From CAZBGR01 sp964491535 (GTDB lineage: Bacteria > Bacillota_I > Bacilli_A > RF39 > UBA660): 38,795 nt of DNA. The position numbers and the translations under genes are program-made. Positions 16,365 to 24,852 of the stretch are shown here, piece after piece. Numbering within the stretch: position 1 is the stretch's first letter; each line of letters starts with the position of its first letter. Where the stretch lies: NCBI GenBank assembly GCA_964491535.1, contig CAZBGR010000006.1, forward strand, positions 1-38,795, given 5' to 3'. The notes beneath the pieces are model-generated. The model worked only from the letters and a program-made list of their open reading frames with translations, was not told where the DNA came from and made no database searches.

Positions 16365-16378
16365 ATTTCCCGGGAAAT
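16365..16378. promoter_or_regulatory. Noc-binding site N3
   Basis: Exact ATTTCCCGGGAAAT in a perfect 50-bp palindrome (16347-16396) 22 bp beyond the gyrA stop. No U-tract follows on either strand, so it is not a standard terminator. Confidence 0.88.
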
Positions 16379-16418
16379 ATTTATTATGTCAACCACCTTT
16401 AGTTATAAGGTTTTAAAA

Positions 16419-18833
16419 TTAATCTTTTATCAAATTAAACACATTTGCTACTTTTTGATCATCCTTCAAAGTTATTAATTTTACACCTTGCGTAACTCGA
16501 CTCATTCTTGAAATTTGTGATACAGGAATTCTAATAATTATTCCGTTGTCCGTTATAATTATTAAATCTTCGTCAGGTTCGACCGCTTTAAATGATACAA
16601 TGTCGCCGTTTTTTTCTGTTACATTTAAAGTTTTCACACCTTTACTACCACGATGGGTGCTACGGTATTCTTCGATGCTTGTTCTTTTTCCATATCCTTT
16701 TTCACTAACAACCAAAATATCTTTATGACCATCAACAATCTCAACCCCAACACACTTATATCCTCCGAGATTTATTCCTCTTACTCCAGTTGCAGTTCTA
16801 CCAATAGTTCTAACTTCGTTTTCATCAAACCTTACCATTCTTCCAAATGAAGACGCTAAAACAATTTCTTTTTTACCATCTGTTTTACGAACTCCTATAA
16901 GTTCATCATTTTCTTTTAAATTAATAGCTATTTTTCCTGTTTTTCTAATATTTAAAAACTCTTTTATTCTAGTCCTTTTTACATATCCAAATTTAGTGGC
17001 AAAAAACAGAAACTGATTGTCACTTTTAACTGGCATCATTAACATTGAATTTATAATTTCGTCACTTTCTATTGGTAACAAATTAATAATTGGTATCCCT
17101 TTAGCTTGTCTGCCATATTCTGGCACTTCATAACCTTTGATCCGATAAACTTTGCCTTTGTTAGTAAAAAACAAAACAAAATCATGAGTTGTTAAAGCTA
17201 ATAGTTGTTGAATAAAATCTTCTTCATTAATCGTCATCCCTTTAACTCCAATACCCCCTTTATTTTGAATTCGATAAGTATCTAAAGGGATTCTTTTAAT
17301 ATATCCTTTATTAGTCAGAGTAATTACTATATCTTCAATAGGAATTAAGGATTCATCCTCTATATATTCAATAGCATTTAAATCTATTTCAGTCCTTCGT
17401 TCATCGGCAAATTTTTCTTTTATTATTAATAATTCTTTTTTAATTATTTTTAATATTTCGTTTTCGTTAGCTAATACTTTTTGCAATTCTTTTATTAGGG
17501 CTAATAAATCCTTCAATTCGTTTTCTATCTTTTTTCGTTCGAGTCCTGTTAATCTTCTTAATTTTAATTCAAGAATTGCTTCAGCCTGAACAACAGTTAA
17601 ACTAAATTTGGTTATTAACTCCTTTTTCGCTTCTTTTTCACTTTTAGCTTCTTTTATTAATTTGATAATTGCATCAATATTATTTAGAGCGATTTTTAAT
17701 CCCTCTAAAATATGAGCTCTAGCTTCAGCTTTTTTTAAATCAAAAGTAGTTCTTCGTATAATAATTACTTTTTGATGATTTACATATTCTTCAATGATAG
17801 CCTTTAAACCTAACAACCTAGGTTGACCATCTACTAAAGCTAATAAGTTTATGCCAAATGAAGTATGTAACGAAGTATGTTTATATAAATTATTTAATAC
17901 GACATGGGCATTGAAATCTTTTTTTATTTCAATAACTATTCTTATCCCATCACGATTTGATTCATCTCTTAAATCAGCAATTCCCTCTATAGTTTTTTCT
18001 CTAACTAAATCAGCTATTCTAGTAATTAATAACGATTTGTTTAATTGAAAAGGGATTTCAGTAACGATAATAGCCTGTTTTCCATTACTATGTTCTTTAA
18101 TTACTGCTCGAGCCCTTATCGATATTATTCCTTTTCCTGTTTCATAAGCTTTTTTAATGCCTTTATTTCCCAATATTAAAGCTCCGGTTGGGAAATCCGG
18201 TCCTTTAATATAATTTATTAACTCAGTGGTTGAAAGATTATGATTATCTATGTAAGCAACAATACCATCTACAACTTCCCCTAAATTATGTGGTGGAATA
18301 TTAGTTGCCATCCCGACCGCTATCCCTGTTGTCCCATTTACTAATATATTAGGAAACCTACTTGGCAAAACTACAGGTTCCTTTTCTTCACCATCATAAT
18401 TTGAAACAAAATCAACTGTTTCTTTATTAAGATCTTTTATCATTTCTACAGATATTTTAGCCATACGAGCTTCAGTATATCGCATAGCAGCAGCACTATC
18501 GCCATCAATCGAACCGAAATTACCATGTCCATCTATCAACGGATAACGATAACCAAAATCTTGAGCCATTCGAACTAAAGTATCATATACACTCACATCT
18601 CCATGTGGATGATATTTACCAACAACTTCCCCTACGATACGAGCTGATTTTTTATGTGGTTTGTCACTTACAATCCCCAAATCGTTCATCGCATATAAAA
18701 TACGACGATGAACTGGTTTTAAACCGTCTCTAACATCTGGCAAAGCTCTAGCAACTATGACACTCATTGCATAAGCTAAAAATGAATCTTCCATTTCTTT
18801 ATCAATATTAATATCAATTAATGTTTCAGCCAT
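16419..18833 (-). CDS. gyrA: DNA gyrase subunit A
   Basis: Type II topoisomerase subunit that cuts and rejoins DNA to introduce negative supercoils. The 804-residue protein has the breakage-reunion domain with catalytic Tyr119 in AAAMRYTEARM, a long coiled region (about 360-480), and six beta-pinwheel repeats. A degenerate GyrA-box, QNKGGIGVKG, is present. In the quinolone region HPHGDVSVYD the residue equivalent to E. coli Ser83 is Val80, while the Asp87 equivalent is kept. The start ATG follows GAAAGGA, 25 bp after gyrB. Pairing with gyrB beside recF argues for gyrase rather than topoisomerase IV. Confidence 0.97.
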   Translation of the reverse strand: MAETLIDINIDKEMEDSFLAYAMSVIVARALPDVRDGLKPVHRRILYAMNDLGIVSDKPHKKSARIVGEVVGKYHPHGDVSVYDTLVRMAQDFGYRYPLIDGHGNFGSIDGDSAAAMRYTEARMAKISVEMIKDLNKETVDFVSNYDGEEKEPVVLPSRFPNILVNGTTGIAVGMATNIPPHNLGEVVDGIVAYIDNHNLSTTELINYIKGPDFPTGALILGNKGIKKAYETGKGIISIRARAVIKEHSNGKQAIIVTEIPFQLNKSLLITRIADLVREKTIEGIADLRDESNRDGIRIVIEIKKDFNAHVVLNNLYKHTSLHTSFGINLLALVDGQPRLLGLKAIIEEYVNHQKVIIIRRTTFDLKKAEARAHILEGLKIALNNIDAIIKLIKEAKSEKEAKKELITKFSLTVVQAEAILELKLRRLTGLERKKIENELKDLLALIKELQKVLANENEILKIIKKELLIIKEKFADERRTEIDLNAIEYIEDESLIPIEDIVITLTNKGYIKRIPLDTYRIQNKGGIGVKGMTINEEDFIQQLLALTTHDFVLFFTNKGKVYRIKGYEVPEYGRQAKGIPIINLLPIESDEIINSMLMMPVKSDNQFLFFATKFGYVKRTRIKEFLNIRKTGKIAINLKENDELIGVRKTDGKKEIVLASSFGRMVRFDENEVRTIGRTATGVRGINLGGYKCVGVEIVDGHKDILVVSEKGYGKRTSIEEYRSTHRGSKGVKTLNVTEKNGDIVSFKAVEPDEDLIIITDNGIIIRIPVSQISRMSRVTQGVKLITLKDDQKVANVFNLIKD

Positions 18834-18858
18834 TTTTAAATCCTTTCTTTAAAACTTT

Positions 18859-20784
18859 TTAAACGTCTAAGTTCTTAACGTATATTGCGTTTTCTTCAAT
18901 AAATTCCCGCCTTGGGGCTATTTCAAGTCCCATAAGGGTTTCAAAAACTTGATCAGCTTTTATAGCGTCCTCAATTTTAACTCTTAAAAGGGTACGCTTA
19001 GCATTATTCATTGTTGTTTCCCATAATTGATCAGGGTTCATTTCTCCCAACCCTTTATAACGTTGAATAACTGATTTCACATTATCATCTAGCTCACTTA
19101 AATAAAGTTCTAATTCTTTATCACTATAAGCATATTTAGATTTTTGCTGATAAGTTAATTTGTATAATGGAGGTTGGGCTATATAAATATGACCGTTTTC
19201 AATTAACGGCTTCAAAAAACGATAAAAGAAGGTTAATAATAAAGTTCTTATATGTTGTCCATCAACATCAGCATCAGTCATAATAATAATTTTGTGATAT
19301 CTTAATTTTGTTAACTCAAACTCTTCTTTTATCCCTGTTCCTAGAGCGGTAATTATTGATCTTATTTCATTATTTTCAAATATTTTATCTAACCTGGCTT
19401 TTTCAACATTTAATATTTTTCCACGTAAAGGGAGGATAGCTTGTATTTCTCGATCACGTGCTTGTTTAGCTGAACCACCAGCTGAATCCCCTTCTACTAT
19501 ATAAAGTTCGGAAATAGTAGCATCCCTAGAAGAACAATCAGCTAATTTACCCGGCAAAAAAGAAACTTCTAAAGCGTTTTTTCTTCTAGTTAATTCGCGA
19601 GCCTTTTTAGCGGCAATACGTGCTCTAGCGGCTGTAAGTGATTTTTCCATTATAACCTTAGCTTGTTGAGGATTTTCAAGTAAAAAGCGTTCTAAACCTT
19701 CGGCAAAAAGATTATCAGCAATCTTACGCACCTCAACATTACCGAGTTTAGTTTTTGTTTGTCCTTCAAATTGAGGATTAGGATGTTTTACAGATACAAT
19801 CATTACCAAACCCTCTTTAACATCATCTCCCGACAATGATTCATCATTACCTTTTATAAAATTATTGTGTCGGGCATAATTATTAATAACTCTTGTTAAA
19901 GCTCTTTTGACCCCTTCATCATGCGTTCCTCCTTCTTGAGTATTAATATTATTAACAAAGGAATAAACGCTTGAAGTATATCCCGCATTATATTGTAAAG
20001 CAATTTCTAATGATATATCTTGTTCCTTTTTTTCAAAATAAATAATATCATCATGAATGGCTTTTTTATTCTTATTTAACATTTTAACATATTCACTGAT
20101 TCCGCCTAAATACAAAAACTCTTCTTTTTTATAAGAACCGCGATTATCAACCAATATAATTCTTAAGCCTTTATTTAAAAAGGTCAACTCTCTAAGCCGA
20201 TTTTTTAATATTTCATAATCAAAAGAAGCTGTTTCATTAAAAATATTAGGATCCGGTTTGAAAGTTATAACCGTTCCTGTTCTTTCCATAGAACATTTTT
20301 CAATTACTTTTAATTCAGATAACGGTTTACCTCCATCTTTAAATCGTTGATAATAAACTTGTCCTTTTTTATAAACCCATACCTCTAGATAACTACTTAA
20401 AGCATTAACAACCGAAGCTCCAACCCCATGTAAACCACCTGATACCTTATAACCAGAACCTCCAAACTTACCGCCAGCATGTAAAATAGTTAAAATGGTT
20501 TCCACTGTTGATTTGCCGGTTTTTTTATGAATATCTGTAGGAATCCCTCGCCCATCATCCTTAATCGTAATGGCATTGTCTGCTTCAATAATAACTTCAA
20601 TATCATCGCAATAACCTGCTAAAGCTTCATCAACGGCATTATCAACTATTTCCCATACTAAATGATGCAACCCTCTACTGCCGGTTGACCCTATATACAT
20701 AGCGGGTCTTTTTCTTACTGCTTCTAAACCTTCTAACACCTGAATATCAGAAGAATCATAATGCATTTTTTCTTTGTTTTTCAT
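18859..20784 (-). CDS. gyrB: DNA gyrase subunit B
   Basis: ATPase subunit of gyrase, 641 residues. It has the GHKL ATP-binding motifs (EIVDNAVDEAL, DDGRGIPTD, GGLHGVGASVVNALS), the QTKTKLG loop, and the Toprim metal motifs EGDSAGGSAKQ and DADVDGQH. The C-terminal YKGLGEMN segment is also present. Initiation at ATG 20784 behind AGAGGGTG is preferred over a TTG at 20805 inside recF. The ATG lies 1 bp after the recF stop, so recF-gyrB-gyrA are coupled. Confidence 0.97.
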   Translation of the reverse strand: MKNKEKMHYDSSDIQVLEGLEAVRKRPAMYIGSTGSRGLHHLVWEIVDNAVDEALAGYCDDIEVIIEADNAITIKDDGRGIPTDIHKKTGKSTVETILTILHAGGKFGGSGYKVSGGLHGVGASVVNALSSYLEVWVYKKGQVYYQRFKDGGKPLSELKVIEKCSMERTGTVITFKPDPNIFNETASFDYEILKNRLRELTFLNKGLRIILVDNRGSYKKEEFLYLGGISEYVKMLNKNKKAIHDDIIYFEKKEQDISLEIALQYNAGYTSSVYSFVNNINTQEGGTHDEGVKRALTRVINNYARHNNFIKGNDESLSGDDVKEGLVMIVSVKHPNPQFEGQTKTKLGNVEVRKIADNLFAEGLERFLLENPQQAKVIMEKSLTAARARIAAKKARELTRRKNALEVSFLPGKLADCSSRDATISELYIVEGDSAGGSAKQARDREIQAILPLRGKILNVEKARLDKIFENNEIRSIITALGTGIKEEFELTKLRYHKIIIMTDADVDGQHIRTLLLTFFYRFLKPLIENGHIYIAQPPLYKLTYQQKSKYAYSDKELELYLSELDDNVKSVIQRYKGLGEMNPDQLWETTMNNAKRTLLRVKIEDAIKADQVFETLMGLEIAPRREFIEENAIYVKNLDV

Positions 20785-20785
20785 T

Positions 20786-21895
20786 TTAACACCCTCTTCT
20801 AACAACCTTTCCTTTAGCTACTTCAAAAACAGTAGCTTTAGTTAATAATTGTCGATCTATTTTTTGCAAGTTAGTAGACGTTATAAAAATTTGTGTTTTA
20901 TTGGTTAGATATTTAATGATTTTGTAGTTGATTGACTGGTCTAATTCACTAAAAACATCATCTAATAATAAAATAGGACTTTCCTTCTTTATTCTTTTAA
21001 AAATTAACACCTCAGCTAATTTAACTAATAAAACAGCAGTTCTCTGCTGTCCTTGTGAGGCAAAGTCCTTTATGTTTTCATCTTCTATATAAAATTCAAA
21101 ATCATCACGATGAGGCCCTATAATTGTTTGAGCTAAATAAATTTCTCTATTTAAAACTTTTTTAAATTTAGTTTTTAAGGCTTCTTTCATATCGTTACCA
21201 TCAATTTTAATAGAAGTAATATATTGGATGGTTAAATTTTTATTTAAAAAGAAATCACTAAAAATAGTTTTTAAATAATAATTAAGATCATCAATAAAAC
21301 CTTTTCTATGTTTATAAATAATAATGGCTTTATCAATTAATTGATTAGTTAAGATATTAAGATACTCTTTATCATAATTTTTAAAATCAATTCTTTTTAA
21401 ATACTCATTTCGGTTTCTTAACAACTTATAATATTCATTTAAAGTTGTTAAGTATTTGTTATTTAACTGACCAATTTCAATATTTAAAAATCTTCTTCTT
21501 AGATTCGGAGAACCCTTAATAATTCTTAAATCATCAGGACTAAAAAGAATTACATTAAATTTTGAAATATAATCACTTATCTTTTTAACTATTTTTTTAT
21601 TTAAAATTCCCTTTTTCCCTTGATGAGTAATAATTAATTCTACTTCATCTTCTTTAGAAAAAACATCTGATTTAATCAATCCTCTAATTTTTAAAAAGTT
21701 AGTTTCTTTTTTTATTAAATAACGATCATTAAAGGTTCGATGTGATTTAGTAACAGCCAATAAATGAATACTTTCTAAAATGTTAGTCTTTCCCTGACCA
21801 TTATTTCCTATAATAATATTAATTTTAGGATTAAATTCTAATAATAAACAATCAAAATTACGAACATTCTTAAGTTCTAACTTTTTTAAAATCAT
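20786..21895 (-). CDS. recF: DNA replication and repair protein RecF
   Basis: SMC-like ATPase that with RecO and RecR directs RecA to single-strand gaps. The 369-residue protein shows LKKLELKNVRNFDCL, Walker A GNNGQGKTNILE, the signature FASQGQQRTAVLLVKLAE and Walker B PILLLDDVFSELD. The ATG at 21895 lacks a good ribosome-binding site, and a 15-codon frame with a better site overlaps it. recF here is next to mnmE-ZIP, not dnaN as in Bacillus, because of the rearrangement around oriC. It ends in VRRGC immediately before gyrB. Confidence 0.95.
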   Translation of the reverse strand: MILKKLELKNVRNFDCLLLEFNPKINIIIGNNGQGKTNILESIHLLAVTKSHRTFNDRYLIKKETNFLKIRGLIKSDVFSKEDEVELIITHQGKKGILNKKIVKKISDYISKFNVILFSPDDLRIIKGSPNLRRRFLNIEIGQLNNKYLTTLNEYYKLLRNRNEYLKRIDFKNYDKEYLNILTNQLIDKAIIIYKHRKGFIDDLNYYLKTIFSDFFLNKNLTIQYITSIKIDGNDMKEALKTKFKKVLNREIYLAQTIIGPHRDDFEFYIEDENIKDFASQGQQRTAVLLVKLAEVLIFKRIKKESPILLLDDVFSELDQSINYKIIKYLTNKTQIFITSTNLQKIDRQLLTKATVFEVAKGKVVRRGC

Positions 21896-21917
21896 TGTTT
21901 TCTTCGCTTTGGCTCAT
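21870..21917 (-). CDS. Candidate 15-aa leader peptide overlapping the recF start
   Basis: ATG 21917 follows AGGGTGAT with ideal spacing and opens MSQSEENNDFKKVRT before a stop, overlapping the first codons of recF in another frame. recF itself has only a weak site, so ribosomes ending this peptide may re-initiate at recF. Alternatively it is the decayed end of the S4-domain gene yaaA that normally precedes recF. Very short, so uncertain. Confidence 0.35.
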   Translation of the reverse strand: MSQSEENNDFKKVRT

Positions 21918-21962
21918 ATAATCACCCTGATTTTCTATTAATTTTTACTTGTCTATAACTAT

Positions 21963-21968
21963 ATTATA
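21963..21968 (-). promoter_or_regulatory. Promoter of recF-gyrB-gyrA
   Basis: Minus-strand TGTGTTATAAT gives TATAAT at 21968-21963, in the 109-bp gap between the ZIP gene and recF. The -35 position is A-rich and weak. Confidence 0.45.
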
Positions 21969-22004
21969 ACACATTTTAAAGCTTTTTTTATCTTTTTTAG
22001 TCGT

Positions 22005-22799
22005 TTATCCTAAGGTAATATCTAAAACCATCATTATTACAAAGCCTAACATCGTAAATAATCCTATTAGATTGCTTTTTCTATGCTTTTGACTTTCTGG
22101 AATAAGTTCTGCTACAGCTACAAACATCATAGCTCCTCCAGCAAATGATAAAAGAAAAGGTAATAACTTTTCTATTTTTAATACCAATAAAGCTCCTAAT
22201 ATCCCTGCCATTGGTTCAACTAACCCACTTAATTGACCATAAAAAAAGGCTTTAAAACGGCTAAACCCCTCTCTTTTTAACGGAACACTAACAATCATTC
22301 CTTCAGGTAAGTTTTGAATGGCAATCGCTAAAGTAATTGACAGAGCTGCTACTAATGAAGCTCCTTCAATATTATGTAATAATGCCCCAAAAGCTACTCC
22401 GACAGCTAAACCTTCTGGAATATTATGTAAAGTAATTGAAATAACAAGAAGCGCTACTCGATTTAAACTAAAATCATTTTGACGTTTGTTTATTACTTTG
22501 TTCATTATTAAATCAACTACATAAATAAGAAAACATCCACCCAAAAAACCAACAGCAACAATCATTATTGCTTTAAGACCTAATCGTTCACCAATTTCAA
22601 TAGCTGGTATTATTAAAGACCATACCGTAGCGGCCATCATAATTCCAGCTGCCAAACCAAGCATACTATCTAAAATAAATTTATTCGTTTTTTTAAAAAA
22701 GAAAACCATTCCTGCTCCTAAAGCTGTAAAACTCCAAGTAAATAAAGTAGCATATAAAGCTTGGATTACAGGTGATAATTCTTTAAAACAATCAACCAT
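22005..22799 (-). CDS. ZIP-family divalent metal transporter
   Basis: A 264-residue polytopic membrane protein of the ZIP family (ZupT/GufA branch), which brings zinc, and often iron or manganese, into the cytoplasm. About eight hydrophobic helices are visible. The metal-binding helices are intact: TLHNIPEGLAVGVAFGA (H, N, E) and AIQNLPEGMIVSVPL (Q, N, E), with AELIPES near the end. It follows mnmE closely with its own AGGGGGAA site. No ZIP gene occupies this place in Bacillus; it sits at the rearrangement junction between mnmE and recF. Substrate cannot be read from sequence alone. Confidence 0.9.
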   Translation of the reverse strand: MVDCFKELSPVIQALYATLFTWSFTALGAGMVFFFKKTNKFILDSMLGLAAGIMMAATVWSLIIPAIEIGERLGLKAIMIVAVGFLGGCFLIYVVDLIMNKVINKRQNDFSLNRVALLVISITLHNIPEGLAVGVAFGALLHNIEGASLVAALSITLAIAIQNLPEGMIVSVPLKREGFSRFKAFFYGQLSGLVEPMAGILGALLVLKIEKLLPFLLSFAGGAMMFVAVAELIPESQKHRKSNLIGLFTMLGFVIMMVLDITLG

Positions 22800-22808
22800 A
22801 ACTTCCCC

Positions 22809-24167
22809 CTATTTTCCTAAACAAAATTGATTAAACATTTGATTAATAATATCATCATCATAAATTTCGCCAATTATTTTACCTAATAATTCATAAACCT
22901 TTTTTAAATCAATAGCTAATATATCAATTGGTATTTCTTTATTAATGCCCTCTTCTATATCTTTAATTAATAATAATATTTCTTCTAAAAGTGAAATAGA
23001 TCTTGCATTAGATAAATAAGTGAAATCATCAACAGCTAAACAATCTAATTTAAATAAAGTTGTTATTTCCTTTAGTAATTTATCTAACCCTGTAGCAAAA
23101 ATAGTATTACCTTTAACTATAATATTCCCTTTTAACTTTCCTTCATCTAGTTTATTAGCTAAATCGGTTTTATTAATAAAAATAAGTCTTGTTTTATGAT
23201 TAGTTTGATTTATTAAATCTAAATCATCCTTAGTTAAAGATTCATTATTATTAAGCACTAAAATTATTAAATCTGCTTCTTCAATCAAGGTTAAACTTTT
23301 TTTAACCCCTATCTCTTCAATTATATTTTTTGTTTTCCTAATACCCGCTGTATCAATAATGTGAAAGAGAACTCCTCCAATTAATATTTGCCCCTCTACA
23401 ATATCTCTAGTCGTCCCTTCTATTTCTGTTACAATAGCTTTTTCTTCTTTTAATAAACAATTTAAAATACTACTTTTTCCAACATTAGGTCTTCCTAAAA
23501 TTAAGGTTTTTATTCCTTCTTTAATTATTTTACTGTTTTCTGATACTTTTAAAAGATGATTTACTTGACGCTTTATTGTTTTTAATTTTGATTTAACCAT
23601 CTCTTTAGATATTGTTAAAACATCTTCATATTCTGGATAATCAATATTTACCTCAATATTGGTCAATAATGGTAGTAGGTTTTGTTTTAAATTTTTAATT
23701 ATTAAACTTACCTCCCCCGAAACTTGCTTAAGGGCTAAACGGCTAGCCATTTCTGTTTTAGAATTAATTAAATCACATATGCCTTCAGCTTTAATTAAAT
23801 CTATTCTGCCGTTAAGAAAAGCTCTTTTAGTAAATTCCCCTGGTTCAGCTAAACGGGCTCCTTTTCTTAATACTAATTTTAAAATTTTATTTGTTATAGC
23901 TATCCCACCATGACAATTAATTTCTACAATATCTTCAGTAGTATATGTTTTGGGTTTTCGCATTACTGATACTAAAACTTCATCAATCATATGTCTACCT
24001 TCATATATATGCCCATAATGAATTGTATGTGTAGGCACCTTTTCTAAATTAGCTCCTTTAAATATTTTATTAACTATTTTTATAGCCTCTTCCCCGCTAA
24101 TTTTAATAATTGAAATAGCCCCTTTTCCTAAAGAAGAAGCTATCGCTGTAATTGTATCTTCAACCAT
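22809..24167 (-). CDS. mnmE: tRNA uridine-5-carboxymethylaminomethyl modification GTPase MnmE
   Basis: With MnmG (29272-31092) it forms the complex that modifies the wobble uridine of several tRNAs. The 452-residue protein has the N-terminal tetrahydrofolate-binding domain (TITAIASSLGKGAISIIKISG). The G domain has GRPNVGKSS, the G2/K-loop region EIEGTTRD, DTAGIR and NKTD, and the diagnostic C-terminal FCLGK. In Bacillus mnmE and mnmG are adjacent; here they are on opposite sides of oriC. The ribosome-binding site (AAGTGATAAT) is mediocre. Confidence 0.97.
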   Translation of the reverse strand: MVEDTITAIASSLGKGAISIIKISGEEAIKIVNKIFKGANLEKVPTHTIHYGHIYEGRHMIDEVLVSVMRKPKTYTTEDIVEINCHGGIAITNKILKLVLRKGARLAEPGEFTKRAFLNGRIDLIKAEGICDLINSKTEMASRLALKQVSGEVSLIIKNLKQNLLPLLTNIEVNIDYPEYEDVLTISKEMVKSKLKTIKRQVNHLLKVSENSKIIKEGIKTLILGRPNVGKSSILNCLLKEEKAIVTEIEGTTRDIVEGQILIGGVLFHIIDTAGIRKTKNIIEEIGVKKSLTLIEEADLIILVLNNNESLTKDDLDLINQTNHKTRLIFINKTDLANKLDEGKLKGNIIVKGNTIFATGLDKLLKEITTLFKLDCLAVDDFTYLSNARSISLLEEILLLIKDIEEGINKEIPIDILAIDLKKVYELLGKIIGEIYDDDIINQMFNQFCLGK

Positions 24168-24210
24168 AATATTATCACTTATAAACTTAATTATAATTTC
24201 CTTTCTTTTA

Positions 24211-24252
24211 TCATAAAAAAAGAATAAACTTCTAGTTAGGAGTTTATTCTTT
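24211..24252 (-). terminator. Rho-independent terminator overlapping the jag stop
   Basis: On the minus strand AAAGAATAAACT (24252-24241) pairs perfectly over 12 bp with AGTTTATTCTTT (24230-24219) across a 10-nt loop and is followed by seven T. The jag stop codon TAA lies inside the first arm. It should separate rpmH-rnpA-yidC-jag from mnmE. Confidence 0.85.
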
Positions 24253-24852
24253 AGGATTTATCACAATATAACGATTTGGTTCCTCTCCTTCACTAATTGT
24301 CTCTACTTTCATATTAGCTACGGCTTCGTGAATTAATCGCCGTTCATAAGAATTCATCGGCAAAAGGGATATCGATATTTTTTTGTTTTCTACTTCCTTC
24401 GCTTTACGCAAGGCCTCATTAACTAACCGGCGATTATACTTTTCTTTATAATCTTCAACATCTAAAATAATATTTATATAAAAACCAGTGTTATTTAAAA
24501 TAGCATGTCTTAATATGTTTTGCAAAGAAGCCATCGTTTTACCGTTTTTGCCAATTAAAATAGCATTATTATTAGAAAAAAGATTTATTTTAATATAATT
24601 TTCTCGCTTTTGACATTCAAAATTAACCTCTAAACCCATTTGATTTACAACATCAGTTAAGGTTTTTTTTAAATATTCTATTACCTCGTCTTTTACTAAA
24701 ACTTCTATTTTCTCTTTTTTACTTTTGAACAAACCCTCTTCAGTAGAACTTGTTTTTAAAAACAGTTCACTTTCATCTTCAATATTCAAATCATAAAGCA
24801 TTTTAGCAATAGCGTCTTCCTTATTTTTACCTTCATAACTATATACTTTCAT
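24244..24852 (-). CDS. jag: Jag/KhpB (EloR) RNA-binding protein
   Basis: Post-transcriptional regulator tied to cell elongation in Gram-positives. The 202-residue protein has a Jag-N domain (MKVYSYEGKNKEDAI). It then has a KH domain with the GKNGKTMASLQNILRH GxxG loop (about 95-125), and a C-terminal R3H domain (RRLIHEAVANM...VETISEGEEPNRYIVI). The start overlaps the yidC end by 14 bp and has a good AAGGAG site. The usual yidC-jag pairing is kept. Confidence 0.95.
   Translation of the reverse strand: MKVYSYEGKNKEDAIAKMLYDLNIEDESELFLKTSSTEEGLFKSKKEKIEVLVKDEVIEYLKKTLTDVVNQMGLEVNFECQKRENYIKINLFSNNNAILIGKNGKTMASLQNILRHAILNNTGFYINIILDVEDYKEKYNRRLVNEALRKAKEVENKKISISLLPMNSYERRLIHEAVANMKVETISEGEEPNRYIVINPKE

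Larger units (their letters stand above)
15271..16396. other. Interleaved parS / Noc-binding-site centromere-like array
   Basis: Between the gyrA stop and the SRP RNA promoter lie about 1.1 kb with no credible gene, filled by regularly arranged palindromes. These are five parS-type sites (TGTTCCACGTGRAACA) and three exact Noc-binding sites (ATTTCCCGGGAAAT). Left to right the order is P1 N1 P2, P3 N2 P4, P5 N3. P-to-N distances are 114, 114 and 115 bp; the two N-to-P distances are both 95 bp. A decayed N-like copy starts the block at about 15271-15313. The motifs are those of Bacillus ParB and Noc; binding here is inferred. The strong palindromes may also act as transcription barriers after gyrA. 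Confidence 0.85.

Noticed and set aside
15271..16396. CRISPR array
   Set aside because: Repeats are palindromic parS and Noc motifs with duplicated, not unique, spacers, and no cas gene is near.
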